Source of the DNA: Actinomycetota bacterium
GTDB lineage: Bacteria > Actinomycetota > Acidimicrobiia > Acidimicrobiales > Microtrichaceae
NCBI GenBank assembly: GCA_016703525.1
Contig: JADJBW010000017.1
Location: 1-64,000, forward strand
DNA length: 64,000 bases
Direction: 5' to 3'
Shown: piece by piece, positions 18,617 through 26,682 of the stretch
Numbering within the stretch: the first letter of the stretch is position 1
Layout: each line of letters begins with the position of its first letter
Position numbers and translations under genes: made by a program
The notes under the pieces: model-generated
What the model saw: the letters and a program-made list of their open reading frames with translations, nothing else
Told to the model about the DNA's origin: nothing
The model's database searches: none

Positions 18617-19023
18617 CAGCGGCCGGCCGTCAGCAGCGACGCCAGTGGCGTGGAGCCGAGCTCCTCCAGGAGCTGTGCCCGAGCGGACGACCATGGCCGG
18701 TGGAGTGCACAGACGGCACCGCCGGCACAGGGTCGATCTTCCAGGACGCACCTTCCGGTGTCCGTCGGCCCCTCGACCGCCTCGATGACGTCGAGCACGC
18801 TGACGGTCGTCGGGTCGGCGAGTGCCGTGTACCCACCCGTCGGTCCGGGGTCGGATCGCACCCAACCTGCCGCGACCAATGGGGTCATCGCTTGGGAGAG
18901 GAAGCCCGGGCTGGTGCCGACGGCCTCGGCGAGCGCCGACGACTTCGTGCGTTCGCCCTGATCGGCGAGATGGAGGAACGCTCGGGTGGCGAGGTCGGTC
19001 CGTCGAGTGATTTCCAATCGCAT
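18616..19023 (-). CDS. Rrf2-family regulator, NsrR-like
   Basis: A 135-residue Rrf2 protein. It begins MRLEITRRTDLATRAFLHLA with a winged helix (SSALAEAVGTSPGFLSQAMT, then the wing PGPTGGYTALA). Three Cys lie in CVLEDRPCAGGAVC (C-x6-C-x5-C), close to the cluster Cys of NsrR. NsrR senses NO through its Fe-S cluster and represses NO-detoxification genes. The gene heads the N-oxide operon, and an ATAGT-N5-ACTAT dyad covers its own start codon, so it should repress itself. The cluster type is inferred. Confidence 0.88.
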   Translation of the reverse strand: MRLEITRRTDLATRAFLHLADQGERTKSSALAEAVGTSPGFLSQAMTPLVAAGWVRSDPGPTGGYTALADPTTVSVLDVIEAVEGPTDTGRCVLEDRPCAGGAVCALHRPWSSARAQLLEELGSTPLASLLTAGR

Positions 19024-19036
19024 AGTTACAGACTAT
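19022..19036. promoter_or_regulatory. Candidate NsrR-like operator, autoregulatory
   Basis: ATAGT-TACAG-ACTAT is a perfect 5-bp dyad with a 5-bp spacer that overlaps the start codon of the Rrf2 gene (19021-19023). It lies 75 bp upstream of the divergent globin, so one site could control both. The same half-sites and spacer occur upstream of nirK at 22698-22712. Confidence 0.6.
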
Positions 19037-19110
19037 AAGATGCACGCCGTTGCGACAAGGTCCTTGGTCCCTCATCGAGTGATGGGGTCGTGTCGTCGGA
19101 GGAGGAATCG

Positions 19111-19560
19111 ATGAGCACGACCGCTGCCCACGCCGTCACCACGCCCATCCGCGACGTCGACACCCGCGAGGAGGTGGACGAGGTGGTCCGCACCTTCTAC
19201 GCGGCGGTCGCCCAGGACACGCTCCTCGGCCCGATCTTCGAGCAGGTCGCACAGGTCGACTGGCCCGAGCACCTCCCGAAGATCTCAGCGTTCTGGTGTC
19301 GGGTGCTGTTCGGGCAGTCCGGCTACATCGGGAACCCCTACGCGAGGCACCGTAGCGTTCACGAGAAATCGCCGTTCACGGCTGCGCACTTCGATCGGTG
19401 GTTGATCCTGTTCGAGGAGACGCTTGACGAGGGATGGTCGGGACCCAACGCCGAGGTGATGAAAGAACTGGCCTCCAACGTTGCTCGGGTTCACGGTACC
19501 AACCTGCTGCAATCGCCATATCGGCGAAGCGCCCCCTCGCGATCGCCGGAGTCCGCGTGA
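19111..19560 (+). CDS. Group III truncated hemoglobin
   Basis: A 149-residue globin: EEVDEVVRTFYAAVAQDTLL, DWPEHLPKISAFWCRVLFGQ, ARHRSVHEKSPFTAAHFDRW (proximal His region), LILFEETLDEGWSGPNA. Group III truncated globins bind NO and O2 in stressed cells. I chose the ATG at 19111 because a strong ribosome site GGAGGAGGA (19098-19106) precedes it. It is divergent from the NsrR-like gene, and its stop overlaps a small membrane protein start (GTGA). It is related to, but distinct from, the globin at 10180-10594. Confidence 0.9.
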   Translation: MSTTAAHAVTTPIRDVDTREEVDEVVRTFYAAVAQDTLLGPIFEQVAQVDWPEHLPKISAFWCRVLFGQSGYIGNPYARHRSVHEKSPFTAAHFDRWLILFEETLDEGWSGPNAEVMKELASNVARVHGTNLLQSPYRRSAPSRSPESA

Positions 19561-19682
19561 ATGCCCGCCAGGATCCTCGTCGGGCCGGCGAGCGGCCGTC
19601 GCACCCACACGTCCAGGCGATCATCTTGCTGGTGCTGGTGACCTTGCTGATCGTCGGGCTCGCGGTAGTGAGCACGTTCTGA
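19557..19682 (+). CDS. Small single-span membrane peptide
   Basis: A 41-residue peptide beginning with the GTG at 19557 that overlaps the globin stop (GTGA). It has a polar N-terminus (NARQDPRRAGERPSHPH) and one 20-residue hydrophobic helix ending VGLAVVSTF. The tight overlap and clean membrane span support a real gene. It may anchor or accompany the globin. No family is recognised. Confidence 0.55.
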   Translation: MNARQDPRRAGERPSHPHVQAIILLVLVTLLIVGLAVVSTF

Positions 19683-19712
19683 GCGGTCGTTGAACGAACC
19701 TCCGGGTGCGAC

Positions 19713-21122
19713 TCAGGTCGTCCCTTCGGGCGCCAACTCGATCGCAGCCAGCAGTTCGTCCATCCCGCGCCGGAGGTCAGCTAGTACGGTCCCCGGGCGC
19801 GGTAGAAGTTCGGGGCACGTGATCACGCCGACGTTCATCCGGCCGGCGTTGGAGAAGACGGTGACGTTCACGCCGGTTCCCTCAACGAGCGGTCCGAACG
19901 GGTAGAGCCCGACGACCTCAGCGCCCTCGAGGTAGAGCGGCACGGGCGGGCCGGCGACGTTTGACACGATCACGTTGTGGATCGGGGCGAGTCGGTCGGC
20001 CAGGCCGGCCCGTGAGTAGAGGCCCGCACCCAAACGCAGCATTCCCCCGGGCAGCAGCTCGACGAGGTCACCGATCACGTCTGCACCCAGCGACCTTTGC
20101 ACCGCCTTGGCCTCGACGCAGCCTTCGTGTACCGCCCGGAGACGGTCGACCGGATCATCGAGATGCACGGGGAGCGGGACGAACATATCGGACACATGGT
20201 TCGCCGATTGCTTCATCGAGCGACCGTGAGTCGAGACCGGGACCGAGCAGATCAGCGACCGGTCCGGGAGTCGCCGCGACCGCTGGAGATTTCGCCGGAG
20301 TGCGAAGGTCACCACTGCGAGGACGACCTCGTTCACCGTGGCGTCGGTTGCCCGTGCCACGTGTTTGAAGTCCGACAGCGGGAGTTGCCCGAATGCCACG
20401 GCGCGGCGCTCGGTAAGGGTGCCGTTGAACGGGGTGCGCGGCGCTCCCAGCGGATGCGCGGCGCGTTCGGCGTCGGTGTCTGCGGCCCGCCTCGCGAGCC
20501 GGGCGGCGGCGGCACCGAGTCCGGCCGCCGCTCGGATGGGGCGGAGAGGCGTGGCGGCGCGGTGCGTGAGTGCGGCGGCGAACGTGGCCACCGCCGTCGG
20601 GGGCTCGGTGCTACGTAAGACTTCCGCAGCGCCGGGTGGCGCCGTGGGCTCGGGGCTGAGGTCGAGGATCTGCGTGAGGAGTTCCAGTCCGGTGACGCCG
20701 TCGGCAATGGCGTGGTGGACCTTGATGGCGAACGCGATACGGCCGTCGTCGAGTCCGTCGATCACGAGGGCCTCCCAGAGCGGTCGGCTGCGGTCGAGCG
20801 GTGCGGTCGCGAAAGCGCTCATCAGCGCGCCGAGGCGCCCGGGCCGACGGCCTCGCGCCGTGAGGTGGTGGACATGATCATCGATCTGGGGTGCTGCGGG
20901 GCGCCAGGTGGGATGGTCGATCCCGAGTGGCACCTCGACCAGCACTTGCCGGAGCGAGTCGATGGCGGCGAGCTTCGCCCCGACGTTGTGTCGGAGCACC
21001 TCCGGCGACCAGTGGGAGCCGGCCGTGGATGGGTCGAGCCGCAGGAGCCCGGTGACGTGCATCGGCACGGTTGTCGACTCGATGTCGAGGAACCATGCGT
21101 CCGAGGAGCTCAGGCGTTCCAT
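19713..21122 (-). CDS. Wax ester synthase/diacylglycerol acyltransferase
   Basis: A 469-residue WS/DGAT enzyme that transfers acyl groups from acyl-CoA to fatty alcohols or diacylglycerol to form wax esters or triacylglycerol. It starts MERLSSSDAWFLDIESTTVP, and the active-site motif HHxxxDG is present as KVHHAIADGVTGLE (about 135-148). C-terminal signatures such as NVIVSNVAGPPVPLYLEGAE and LYPFGPLVEG match the family. These enzymes are common in actinobacteria. It lies just downstream of nirK on the same strand (47-bp gap) with no obvious functional link. Confidence 0.93.
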   Translation of the reverse strand: MERLSSSDAWFLDIESTTVPMHVTGLLRLDPSTAGSHWSPEVLRHNVGAKLAAIDSLRQVLVEVPLGIDHPTWRPAAPQIDDHVHHLTARGRRPGRLGALMSAFATAPLDRSRPLWEALVIDGLDDGRIAFAIKVHHAIADGVTGLELLTQILDLSPEPTAPPGAAEVLRSTEPPTAVATFAAALTHRAATPLRPIRAAAGLGAAAARLARRAADTDAERAAHPLGAPRTPFNGTLTERRAVAFGQLPLSDFKHVARATDATVNEVVLAVVTFALRRNLQRSRRLPDRSLICSVPVSTHGRSMKQSANHVSDMFVPLPVHLDDPVDRLRAVHEGCVEAKAVQRSLGADVIGDLVELLPGGMLRLGAGLYSRAGLADRLAPIHNVIVSNVAGPPVPLYLEGAEVVGLYPFGPLVEGTGVNVTVFSNAGRMNVGVITCPELLPRPGTVLADLRRGMDELLAAIELAPEGTT

Positions 21123-21169
21123 ATACCGCTCCTCCCGTCGTCCCGCCCGGGCTCCCGTGCCCGACTCCG

Positions 21170-22546
21170 TCAGTGGCCGGCGTTCGCTGGCATCTCGGCG
21201 TCGCCCGCCTGGAACAACCCGAGGGCGCCGCGGCTGGCGTTGGCGAACTTGTGGGTGACGATCGGGTAGAACCCGGTCTCGGCGAAGGTGAACTCGACGA
21301 AGCCACCTTGGGCCGGCTGGAGGTCGAGGACTTGTGAGCCACCGCGCCGGGCGTCGGGCCGAAGGAGGTAGGTCCCTTCCTTCCAGACGGTGTCGAAGAT
21401 GGTTCCGACGATGTGGAAGGCCGAGTTCTCCGATGGGCCGTCGTCAATGACCCATGCCCGTACACGCTCACCGGGCTCCACCCGGATCGGAGCATGCTTG
21501 TACTGGTCGTAGTACCCGTTGAACACGACGGCGTCGTCCTGCTGATTCAACATCTTCGTGAGACTGGCTTCCTTGCCGTTCTCTCCGAGGTAGAGCTCGG
21601 ACTGGACGAACACGAATTCGTGGTCGACCGGGGCAAGTTCGGGCGGGTCGATGATGATGGCGCCGAACATGCCGTTGCCGATGTGATGCAGCGCCGGTGC
21701 TGTGCCGCAGTGGTACATGTACGCCCCGGCGAACTCGGCCTTGAACTGGTACACCAGACTCTCGCCGGGTTCGATGGTGCGCATCTCATCGCTCCAAGCG
21801 ACCTTCGATGCGTGGAAGTCGATGGAGTGTCCGAGTGTTCCATCGTTCGTCAGGGTCACGTTGAAGAGGTCGCCGATCTTGCCGCGCAGAATCGTGCCGG
21901 GCACCTTCCCGTCGAAGGTCCACATCAGCTGGGTGACACCGGGGGCGACCGCGATCTCCTTCTCAATGGCGTGCATGTCGACGTCGTGCACCGTGCCGCC
22001 CGGAGCGGGAGCGAGCTTGGGGTCGTAGGCGGTCCAGTCGGCGTCTGGTGCGGCCGCCGGGTCGATCTTCGCCCCAGGCGTCTCGCCCGTTGCTGCAGTC
22101 GAGCCGCCTGACGAACCACCTCCGCCGCCGGCGACATTGATGTCCATGACCATGCCGGCGTCCTTGTGGCCAGCCACCGTGCACCACGCCTGCGTCGATG
22201 CGTCGAACGGGCCGACGGTAACGGTCTCCGTCGCGCCGGGATCGAGCATCTTGGTGCCGGTCGCCCCGTCGACCTTCAAGTCGTGGGGCATCGTGCCGTG
22301 ATTCGTCACGATGAGCTGGACCTTCTGGCCCGGGACCACGTCGACCGACGCCGGCTCCACCTTGAACTCGGTGAGCATCACCTCGATGGTCGTCGTCTCG
22401 GTCGACGCCGCTGCACCGCCTCCGCCACCGTCACTGATCGCAGCGGCCGTGATGGTGATCGCTCCGATCCCCAACAGGTACACCGCCGAGATGGTTGCAA
22501 ATATGAGGCCGAACGAACTCCGTTCGGGACCTTTCTCGGAAGCCAT
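21170..22546 (-). CDS. nirK: Copper nitrite reductase (NirK) with extra N-terminal cupredoxin
   Basis: A 458-residue three-domain copper protein that reduces nitrite to NO outside the membrane. After a signal/anchor helix (about 12-36) comes a cupredoxin domain with type 1 copper ligands His88, Cys122, His127 and Met132 (WCTVAGHKDAGM). The two-domain NirK core follows, with GHSIDFHA (His240, His245), YMYHCGTAPALHHIGNGM (His279, Cys280, His287/288, Met293) and a later NSAFHIVGTIFD His. The fused cupredoxin could deliver electrons. The ATG at 22546 has the ribosome site GAGGAGGG. A candidate NsrR-like dyad lies 152 bp upstream. A general multicopper oxidase is a less likely alternative. Confidence 0.88.
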   Translation of the reverse strand: MASEKGPERSSFGLIFATISAVYLLGIGAITITAAAISDGGGGGAAASTETTTIEVMLTEFKVEPASVDVVPGQKVQLIVTNHGTMPHDLKVDGATGTKMLDPGATETVTVGPFDASTQAWCTVAGHKDAGMVMDINVAGGGGGSSGGSTAATGETPGAKIDPAAAPDADWTAYDPKLAPAPGGTVHDVDMHAIEKEIAVAPGVTQLMWTFDGKVPGTILRGKIGDLFNVTLTNDGTLGHSIDFHASKVAWSDEMRTIEPGESLVYQFKAEFAGAYMYHCGTAPALHHIGNGMFGAIIIDPPELAPVDHEFVFVQSELYLGENGKEASLTKMLNQQDDAVVFNGYYDQYKHAPIRVEPGERVRAWVIDDGPSENSAFHIVGTIFDTVWKEGTYLLRPDARRGGSQVLDLQPAQGGFVEFTFAETGFYPIVTHKFANASRGALGLFQAGDAEMPANAGH

Positions 22547-22697
22547 ATGACCCTCCTCGTTGATCGCAGATGCGGGCGGCGGCCGCCAACGCGGCCAACT
22601 CGGCACCTTCTGTTCGGATCGCGGGTCGGGAGGCCGAGAGCGCAGGGCGAGGGTGCACCGTTGGAAGCCCTCTCCGAACTCGCATACCAAGAGTCGC

Positions 22698-22712
22698 ATA
22701 GTCGATGACTAT
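22698..22712. promoter_or_regulatory. Candidate NsrR-like operator upstream of nirK
   Basis: ATAGT-CGATG-ACTAT is a perfect dyad, identical in half-sites and spacing to the one on the Rrf2 start codon at 19022-19036. It lies 152 bp upstream of the nirK ATG and 77 bp beyond the end of the next gene, in non-coding DNA. Confidence 0.6.
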
Positions 22713-22788
22713 GTATTAGGGCACAAAGTCCCCACTCGCCGCGCGCTGGAGCGGTTTCGATTTCTCGCTGGACGGACGATGACGATTC

Positions 22789-23442
22789 TCAGCGCCGTGC
22801 GCGTCCGAAGAAGAGGTGCACTCCAGATGGTTGGTCGAGCGCTCGGTGCTCAACTCTGACGAATCCGGCGGTGGCGAAGTGGTCGTGGATGTCGTTGATG
22901 CTGGGCGTCCGGTAGACGGTTGGGTCTTTCCACGGGTCGAGACCGTCGTCGCTGACGACGCATGCGAGGGCGAGCGTGCCGCCGGGACGGAGAACACGGG
23001 CGATCTCGGCGAGCGTGGTGGCGGGTTCGTCCATGAAGTAGATCGTGTGGACGGTGAGAGCGGCGTCGGCGATGTCGTCGTCGAGCGGCAGATGGATTCC
23101 GTCGCCGGCGTCGAGGCGGACGGTGCCGGCTCGTATGGCGCGCCGATTGTGGGCTCGTGCTTGTCGGACCATCGTGGCCGACGGGTCGATCCCGATGACC
23201 TGGTGGCCGAGCGCCGCGAGTCGGGCAACGGTGCGACCCTGGCCGAAGCCGACCTCGAGCACGACAGACGGGATGGCCAGGTCGAGAGCGTCGATGGCGG
23301 CGTCGTTGGCTGGTGCGGTGGTGGGAACCATCAGTCGTCCGAAGAGTCGGCCGACGGGTCCGCTGGGGCAACCCGATTGGCGGGACCGGAATCTGGCCCA
23401 AGCGCCCGGTCGGCTGACGTCGGTCGTGTCGGTGCGGGTCAT
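22789..23442 (-). CDS. Class I SAM-dependent methyltransferase
   Basis: A 217-residue methyltransferase. Motif I is VVLEVGFGQGRTVARLAALG (about 60-80), followed by VIGIDPSATMVRQAR, then DDDIADAALTVHTIYFMDEP and LRPGGTLALACVV. It is of the UbiE/COQ5-like Methyltransf_11 type. The start ATG at 23442 overlaps the MerR regulator's stop by 4 bp, so the regulator, this enzyme and the broken kinase upstream form an operon. The substrate is unknown. Confidence 0.85.
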   Translation of the reverse strand: MTRTDTTDVSRPGAWARFRSRQSGCPSGPVGRLFGRLMVPTTAPANDAAIDALDLAIPSVVLEVGFGQGRTVARLAALGHQVIGIDPSATMVRQARAHNRRAIRAGTVRLDAGDGIHLPLDDDIADAALTVHTIYFMDEPATTLAEIARVLRPGGTLALACVVSDDGLDPWKDPTVYRTPSINDIHDHFATAGFVRVEHRALDQPSGVHLFFGRARR

Positions 23443-24202
23443 TGGTCCTCCTCGGGTTGGTGGTCGCCTCGCAGTCGCATTCGGTCGACGAAACCCGCGA
23501 TGGGCTCCTCGGGGGAGGCTGCGAGGAGCGCTCGTGCGAGTTCGTCGACGATGAGAGCGGCGGCGGAGCGGGCGGCAAGGACCCGGGAGCGTCGGCCGAG
23601 ACGTTCGAGTTGTGCTGGGTCGCTGTGTGGCCAGAGGTGATCGACGAACACGGCAGACAGTGCGCGTGCCTGTGTGGCTGCGCCGGACCGCATGGCTCGT
23701 GCGGCGTCGATAGCGGCGGCGGGAGGAACGCCGGCGTCGATCGCGTCGCCGAGAAGCTGGAGCAGCGACGGGGCGCGGACGAACCAACGCCCGCTGATCT
23801 CGGTTACCAGTCCGGCGTCGGCGGCGTCTTCGAGGACGTCGCCGTTACCGAGCCAGGGCGCGTGTTCGAGGAGGCCGTCGCGGTGAACGACTGGGCGGCC
23901 TCGTCGAGTCAGGGGTCGTCGAGGATCGAGTCGAGGCTGTCGCCTGCGTGCCACGCGTCGAGGAGGTCGCCGATGCCGGCGAGGGAGTAGCCGCGGCGTT
24001 GCAGGCGCGCGACGAGCCGGAGCCGTTGGAGATGTTCGTCGTCGTACACCCCGATGCGTCCGCGTCGGCGGGGCGGGGCCATGAGCCCGAGTCGGCGGTA
24101 CTCGCGCAGCGTTCGGGTGGGTACATCCGCGAGGCGGGCGAGTTCGTCGATCGTCCATTCCGCCGCTGCTGTGCTGGCATTGTTCGACGGTTCGGCGTTC
24201 AT
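23439..24202 (-). pseudogene. MerR-family regulator, one frameshift
   Basis: The N-terminal half has a MerR HTH: WTIDELARLADVPTRTLREY, RRLGLMAPPRRRGRIGVYDD. The frame breaks near 23910 (SLDSILDDP) and resumes as HAPWLGNGDVLEDAADAGLV with a helical effector domain down to 23439. The total span would make about 254 residues. It starts at the ATG at 24202, overlapping the upstream kinase stop. No metal-binding Cys pattern is evident, so a small-molecule or stress regulator of the linked methyltransferase is likely. Confidence 0.8.
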
Positions 24203-24720
24203 GTCCGCGCTCCGGTGCGGAGCACCTCTCGGAGTGGCGGTTCGAGGGTCAGCCACGGGTGGCCCCGGTGCGCATCCTCGGTTCCGGCGGCGCGCCAGCC
24301 GGCGACTTCGACGAGAGCGCGGGTTGCGTGCACCTGTTGGCCCCAGGCGAGACGTTCGGCATCGATGGGTTTCCCGGAGCGCAGCTCGTAACGGTCCAGG
24401 AACCGCCGGGCGATTCTCGCTCCGATCCTCGCCGCAGCAATGGCGACCCGCCGAGTGGGGGATTGCGGAGCATGAGATCGGTGAACGCCAGGTCGTAGTG
24501 CGGGTCGGCGAGCACGGCGGTGGACCAGTCGATCAACGTCCAGCGGTCACCGTCGACGAGCAGGTTGAACACGGCCATGCCGACGGCACCGATCTGTCGG
24601 CGCCGCACGCCCATGTCCACCACCACGAACCGCTCACGCACGCGCACGGCCACGTCAGCGATGCCCATCATCGCCACGACCACTGATCGACGCGCCCGCG
24701 CGATGGCACGGGCGTGAAGC
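24199..24720 (-). pseudogene. Phosphotransferase (APH family) C-terminal remnant
   Basis: The readable part is FNLLVDGDRWTLIDWSTAVL, ADPHYDLAFTDLMLRNPPLG, the catalytic C-lobe end of aminoglycoside/choline-type phosphotransferases. After a frame change near 24440 it continues as LAWGQQVHATRALVEVAGWR to a TGA that overlaps the MerR start. The conserved HGDxHP loop that should precede FNLLVD is unrecognisable, and the N-terminal lobe is absent. It is a dead fragment. Confidence 0.65.
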
Positions 24721-24759
24721 GCGACGCTGGAGCCATGACCTCGAACATGTCCAGCGCCG

Positions 24760-25352
24760 ATGTGGGACCAGCGCCACTCAACGACCGAGTACGTCTTCGG
24801 CACCGACCCGGCCGCGTTCCTGACACAGCACGCCGGCGTCCTCGCGGCCGGTTCCGAAGCGCTGGTCGTCGCTGACGGGGAAGGCCGGAACTCGGTGTTT
24901 CTGGCGGCCCTCGGCCTGCACGTGACGGCGATGGATGTGTCCGAGGTTGGTGTGGCCAAGGCTCGCCGGTTGGCGGATGATCGGGGCGTGACGGTCGACT
25001 TCAGGGTCGCCGACATCATGGAGTGGGAGTGGACGCCCGACGCCTACGACGTTGTGGCCGCGGTCTTCATCCAGTTCCTAAACCCAGGCCAGCGATCAGT
25101 GGTGTTCGCCGGCATGCAACGCACGCTTCGTTCGGGTGGGCGTCTGCTCGTGCACGGGTACCGGCCCGAACAGATCGAGTACGGAACCGGCGGTCCCACC
25201 GACCCCACCCAACTTCATACCGAGGACTCCTCGGCGAAGCTTTCGCCGACCTGCGGATCGAGGTACTCCAGTCGTATGACACGACGATCACCGAAGGTCC
25301 TGGGCATTCCGGCATGTCGGCCCTGATCGACCTCGTCGCAACGAAGCCCTGA
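24760..25352 (+). pseudogene. TehB-like SAM methyltransferase, frameshifted C-terminus
   Basis: MWDQRHSTTEYVFGTDPAAF is the usual start of this methyltransferase type, followed by ALVVADGEGRNSVFLAALGL (SAM site), VTAMDVSEVGVAKARRLADD and GGRLLVHGYRPEQIEYGTGG. The frame shifts near 25225 and the expected end (LLGEAFADLRIEVLQSYDTT) is found one frame away, ending at 25352. TehB-type enzymes methylate tellurite or thiols. The gene would be about 197 residues if repaired. Confidence 0.8.
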
Positions 25353-25410
25353 CGCCGCAGCGAACGACCGCTGGACCTGAGTCGGCACGACTCGCTCGTG
25401 CATCGCGGCG

Positions 25411-25434
25411 TCTGCCAACTGTTCTGCCAGATCC
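25411..25434. repeat. Family B arm-type direct repeat, copy 2
   Basis: TCTGCCAACTGT at 25411-25422 is followed directly by TCTGCCAGATCC, a 12-bp period as at 289-312. The preceding CATCGCGGCG is also shared with the copy at 43474. It lies 115 bp before tRNA fragment 2, as expected for the right end of element A. Confidence 0.45.
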
Positions 25435-25548
25435 GGCAGAATCGTGCGGTACAGGCCGGTCCAAGACGGTACCCTCCAGTTCCGAAACCCCCGAAAACAC
25501 TGGGCGCGATGGCCCTCGACGGTACCCACTGGTACGGGCTTGATCGAA

Positions 25549-25592
25549 CTCATAACCGAAGGTCGCAGGTTCAAATCCTGCCCCCGCCACCA
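25549..25592 (+). other. tRNA-Met(CAT) 3' fragment, att site 2
   Basis: CTCATAACCGAAGG (one base lost in the anticodon stem relative to att site 1), then the T arm GCAGG-TTCAAAT-CCTGC, then CCCCGCC and ACCA. The 5' half of the tRNA is missing. It separates the nitrogen-oxide element from the next element. Family B repeats lie upstream and family C repeats downstream, so this is a junction of two elements with different arm sites. Confidence 0.75.
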
Positions 25593-25596
25593 TCGA

Positions 25597-25625
25597 GAGG
25601 CCGGAATCCTGAGATTCCGGGCCTC
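25597..25625. terminator. Hairpin after tRNA fragment 2
   Basis: GAGGCC-GGAAT pairs with ATTCC-G-GGCCTC (one bulged G) around a 6-nt loop, followed by CTCGTTCT. A close relative of this hairpin and its CCATCGAGAGG lead occurs at 38738-38776. Probably a former tRNA terminator. From here to 25931 no gene is supported. Confidence 0.5.
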
Positions 25626-25656
25626 CTCGTTCTGGCGGTCGGATCGTTCGACCCGG

Positions 25657-25676
25657 CTTCTAACGGATCTTCTAAC
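25657..25676. repeat. Family C arm-type direct repeat, copy 2
   Basis: CTTCTAAC at 25657-25664 and 25669-25676 (12-bp period). In contrast to the copies at 36, 36894 and 44303, this pair lies downstream of its tRNA fragment. It is therefore at the opposite (left) end of an element whose right end would be at 37077. Confidence 0.5.
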
Positions 25677-25931
25677 GGAGGCCGGGCCGCCGACCTCGCA
25701 GCGGCGATGGCTACGGCCGGGGTTGCCCTCCTCGGCCGTCACGGAGGGAGTGCCGCTCACGTGGCCCTTGCGTGACACACCAGGCTTCTTCGGGACAACT
25801 GACGCTGCCGTGGGTCATGCGGCGATGTTCAAAGGAGGCGGGGGCGACGATCTGGCCATCCGGGAGAAGGCGGCGGTTGGCGGCGCTTAGCCTTTCAGCG
25901 AACCAGCGACTGGTCCATTGGTGACGCGCCA

Positions 25932-26648
25932 TCAGATCGCTGTTCGACCAGAGGGGTCTGGTTCACCAGGTGGCTGAACCAGGTGGAGGACCGAACCGTC
26001 GTCGAGCGAGATCGCTACCGCAAGCCTGTTCGAGGTGTCCACCGCGACGTCGGTGATCGTGCGCCCGATGGCGGCCTCAATCTTCTCGCCAACATCCAGC
26101 GATCGGAACGAGTCGAATCTTGCGATGGCATATCGAAGCTTGTCCCGCGATGCTGCGTTGAGGCACCACCGGCGGTTGGAGATTGCGCGTTTGTCGATCG
26201 TGCAGCGGTAAGTCAGATCCACCACGCTCTCAGGGAATGCGCCGTCGGGGCAAGCGGGCACCGGGAAGTAGCCAACAACCCGACCAGCTCGTAGGTTCCC
26301 ATGCTCGTCGGCGGGGAAGTCAGACACCGGGACGAGTGGGCTTGCATGGAAGTGTCGATCAAGCGTGTCGTCGGACTCGGCAATGCGCTCGGCCTCATCC
26401 TCGGCCAGTCCCTCGCGAATGAGCTTCCGTCGCCTTGTGTTCCACTCCTTGTCGTGGTGACAGTCGTGGGAGGTGACCATTACGATGGCACGTCCAGATG
26501 ACACGAAAACGCTGTCGCCGTCGGTCCGACTCCGGTCCACAGTGTGTTCGTCTTGATCGAGACGGGTCCCACCTATCAGGAAAAGAAGTCGCGAGCGCTC
26601 ACCGCGCGACCGGTGCGATGAGAATATCGCCTTGGTTGAGTGGCCCAT
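25932..26648 (-). CDS. Unknown protein with SHDCHHDK motif
   Basis: A 238-residue protein I cannot assign to a named family. The centre reads RAIVMVTSHDCHHDKEW, preceded by a variable N-terminus. The C-terminal half is beta-rich (RVVGYFPVPACPDGAFPESV, TDVAVDTSNRLAVAISLDDG). SHDCxxDK suggests a metal or catalytic site. It is the third gene of a co-directional trio, 34 bp after the HTH protein. I chose the ATG at 26648; the frame is open to 26876, but upstream codons overlap the neighbour. It could be the effector or a partner in a toxin-antitoxin or defence module; this is inference only. Confidence 0.65.
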   Translation of the reverse strand: MGHSTKAIFSSHRSRGERSRLLFLIGGTRLDQDEHTVDRSRTDGDSVFVSSGRAIVMVTSHDCHHDKEWNTRRRKLIREGLAEDEAERIAESDDTLDRHFHASPLVPVSDFPADEHGNLRAGRVVGYFPVPACPDGAFPESVVDLTYRCTIDKRAISNRRWCLNAASRDKLRYAIARFDSFRSLDVGEKIEAAIGRTITDVAVDTSNRLAVAISLDDGSVLHLVQPPGEPDPSGRTAI

Positions 26649-26682
26649 TTGCAGGGATAAGCATGGTCGCCGGAATCTCGGA

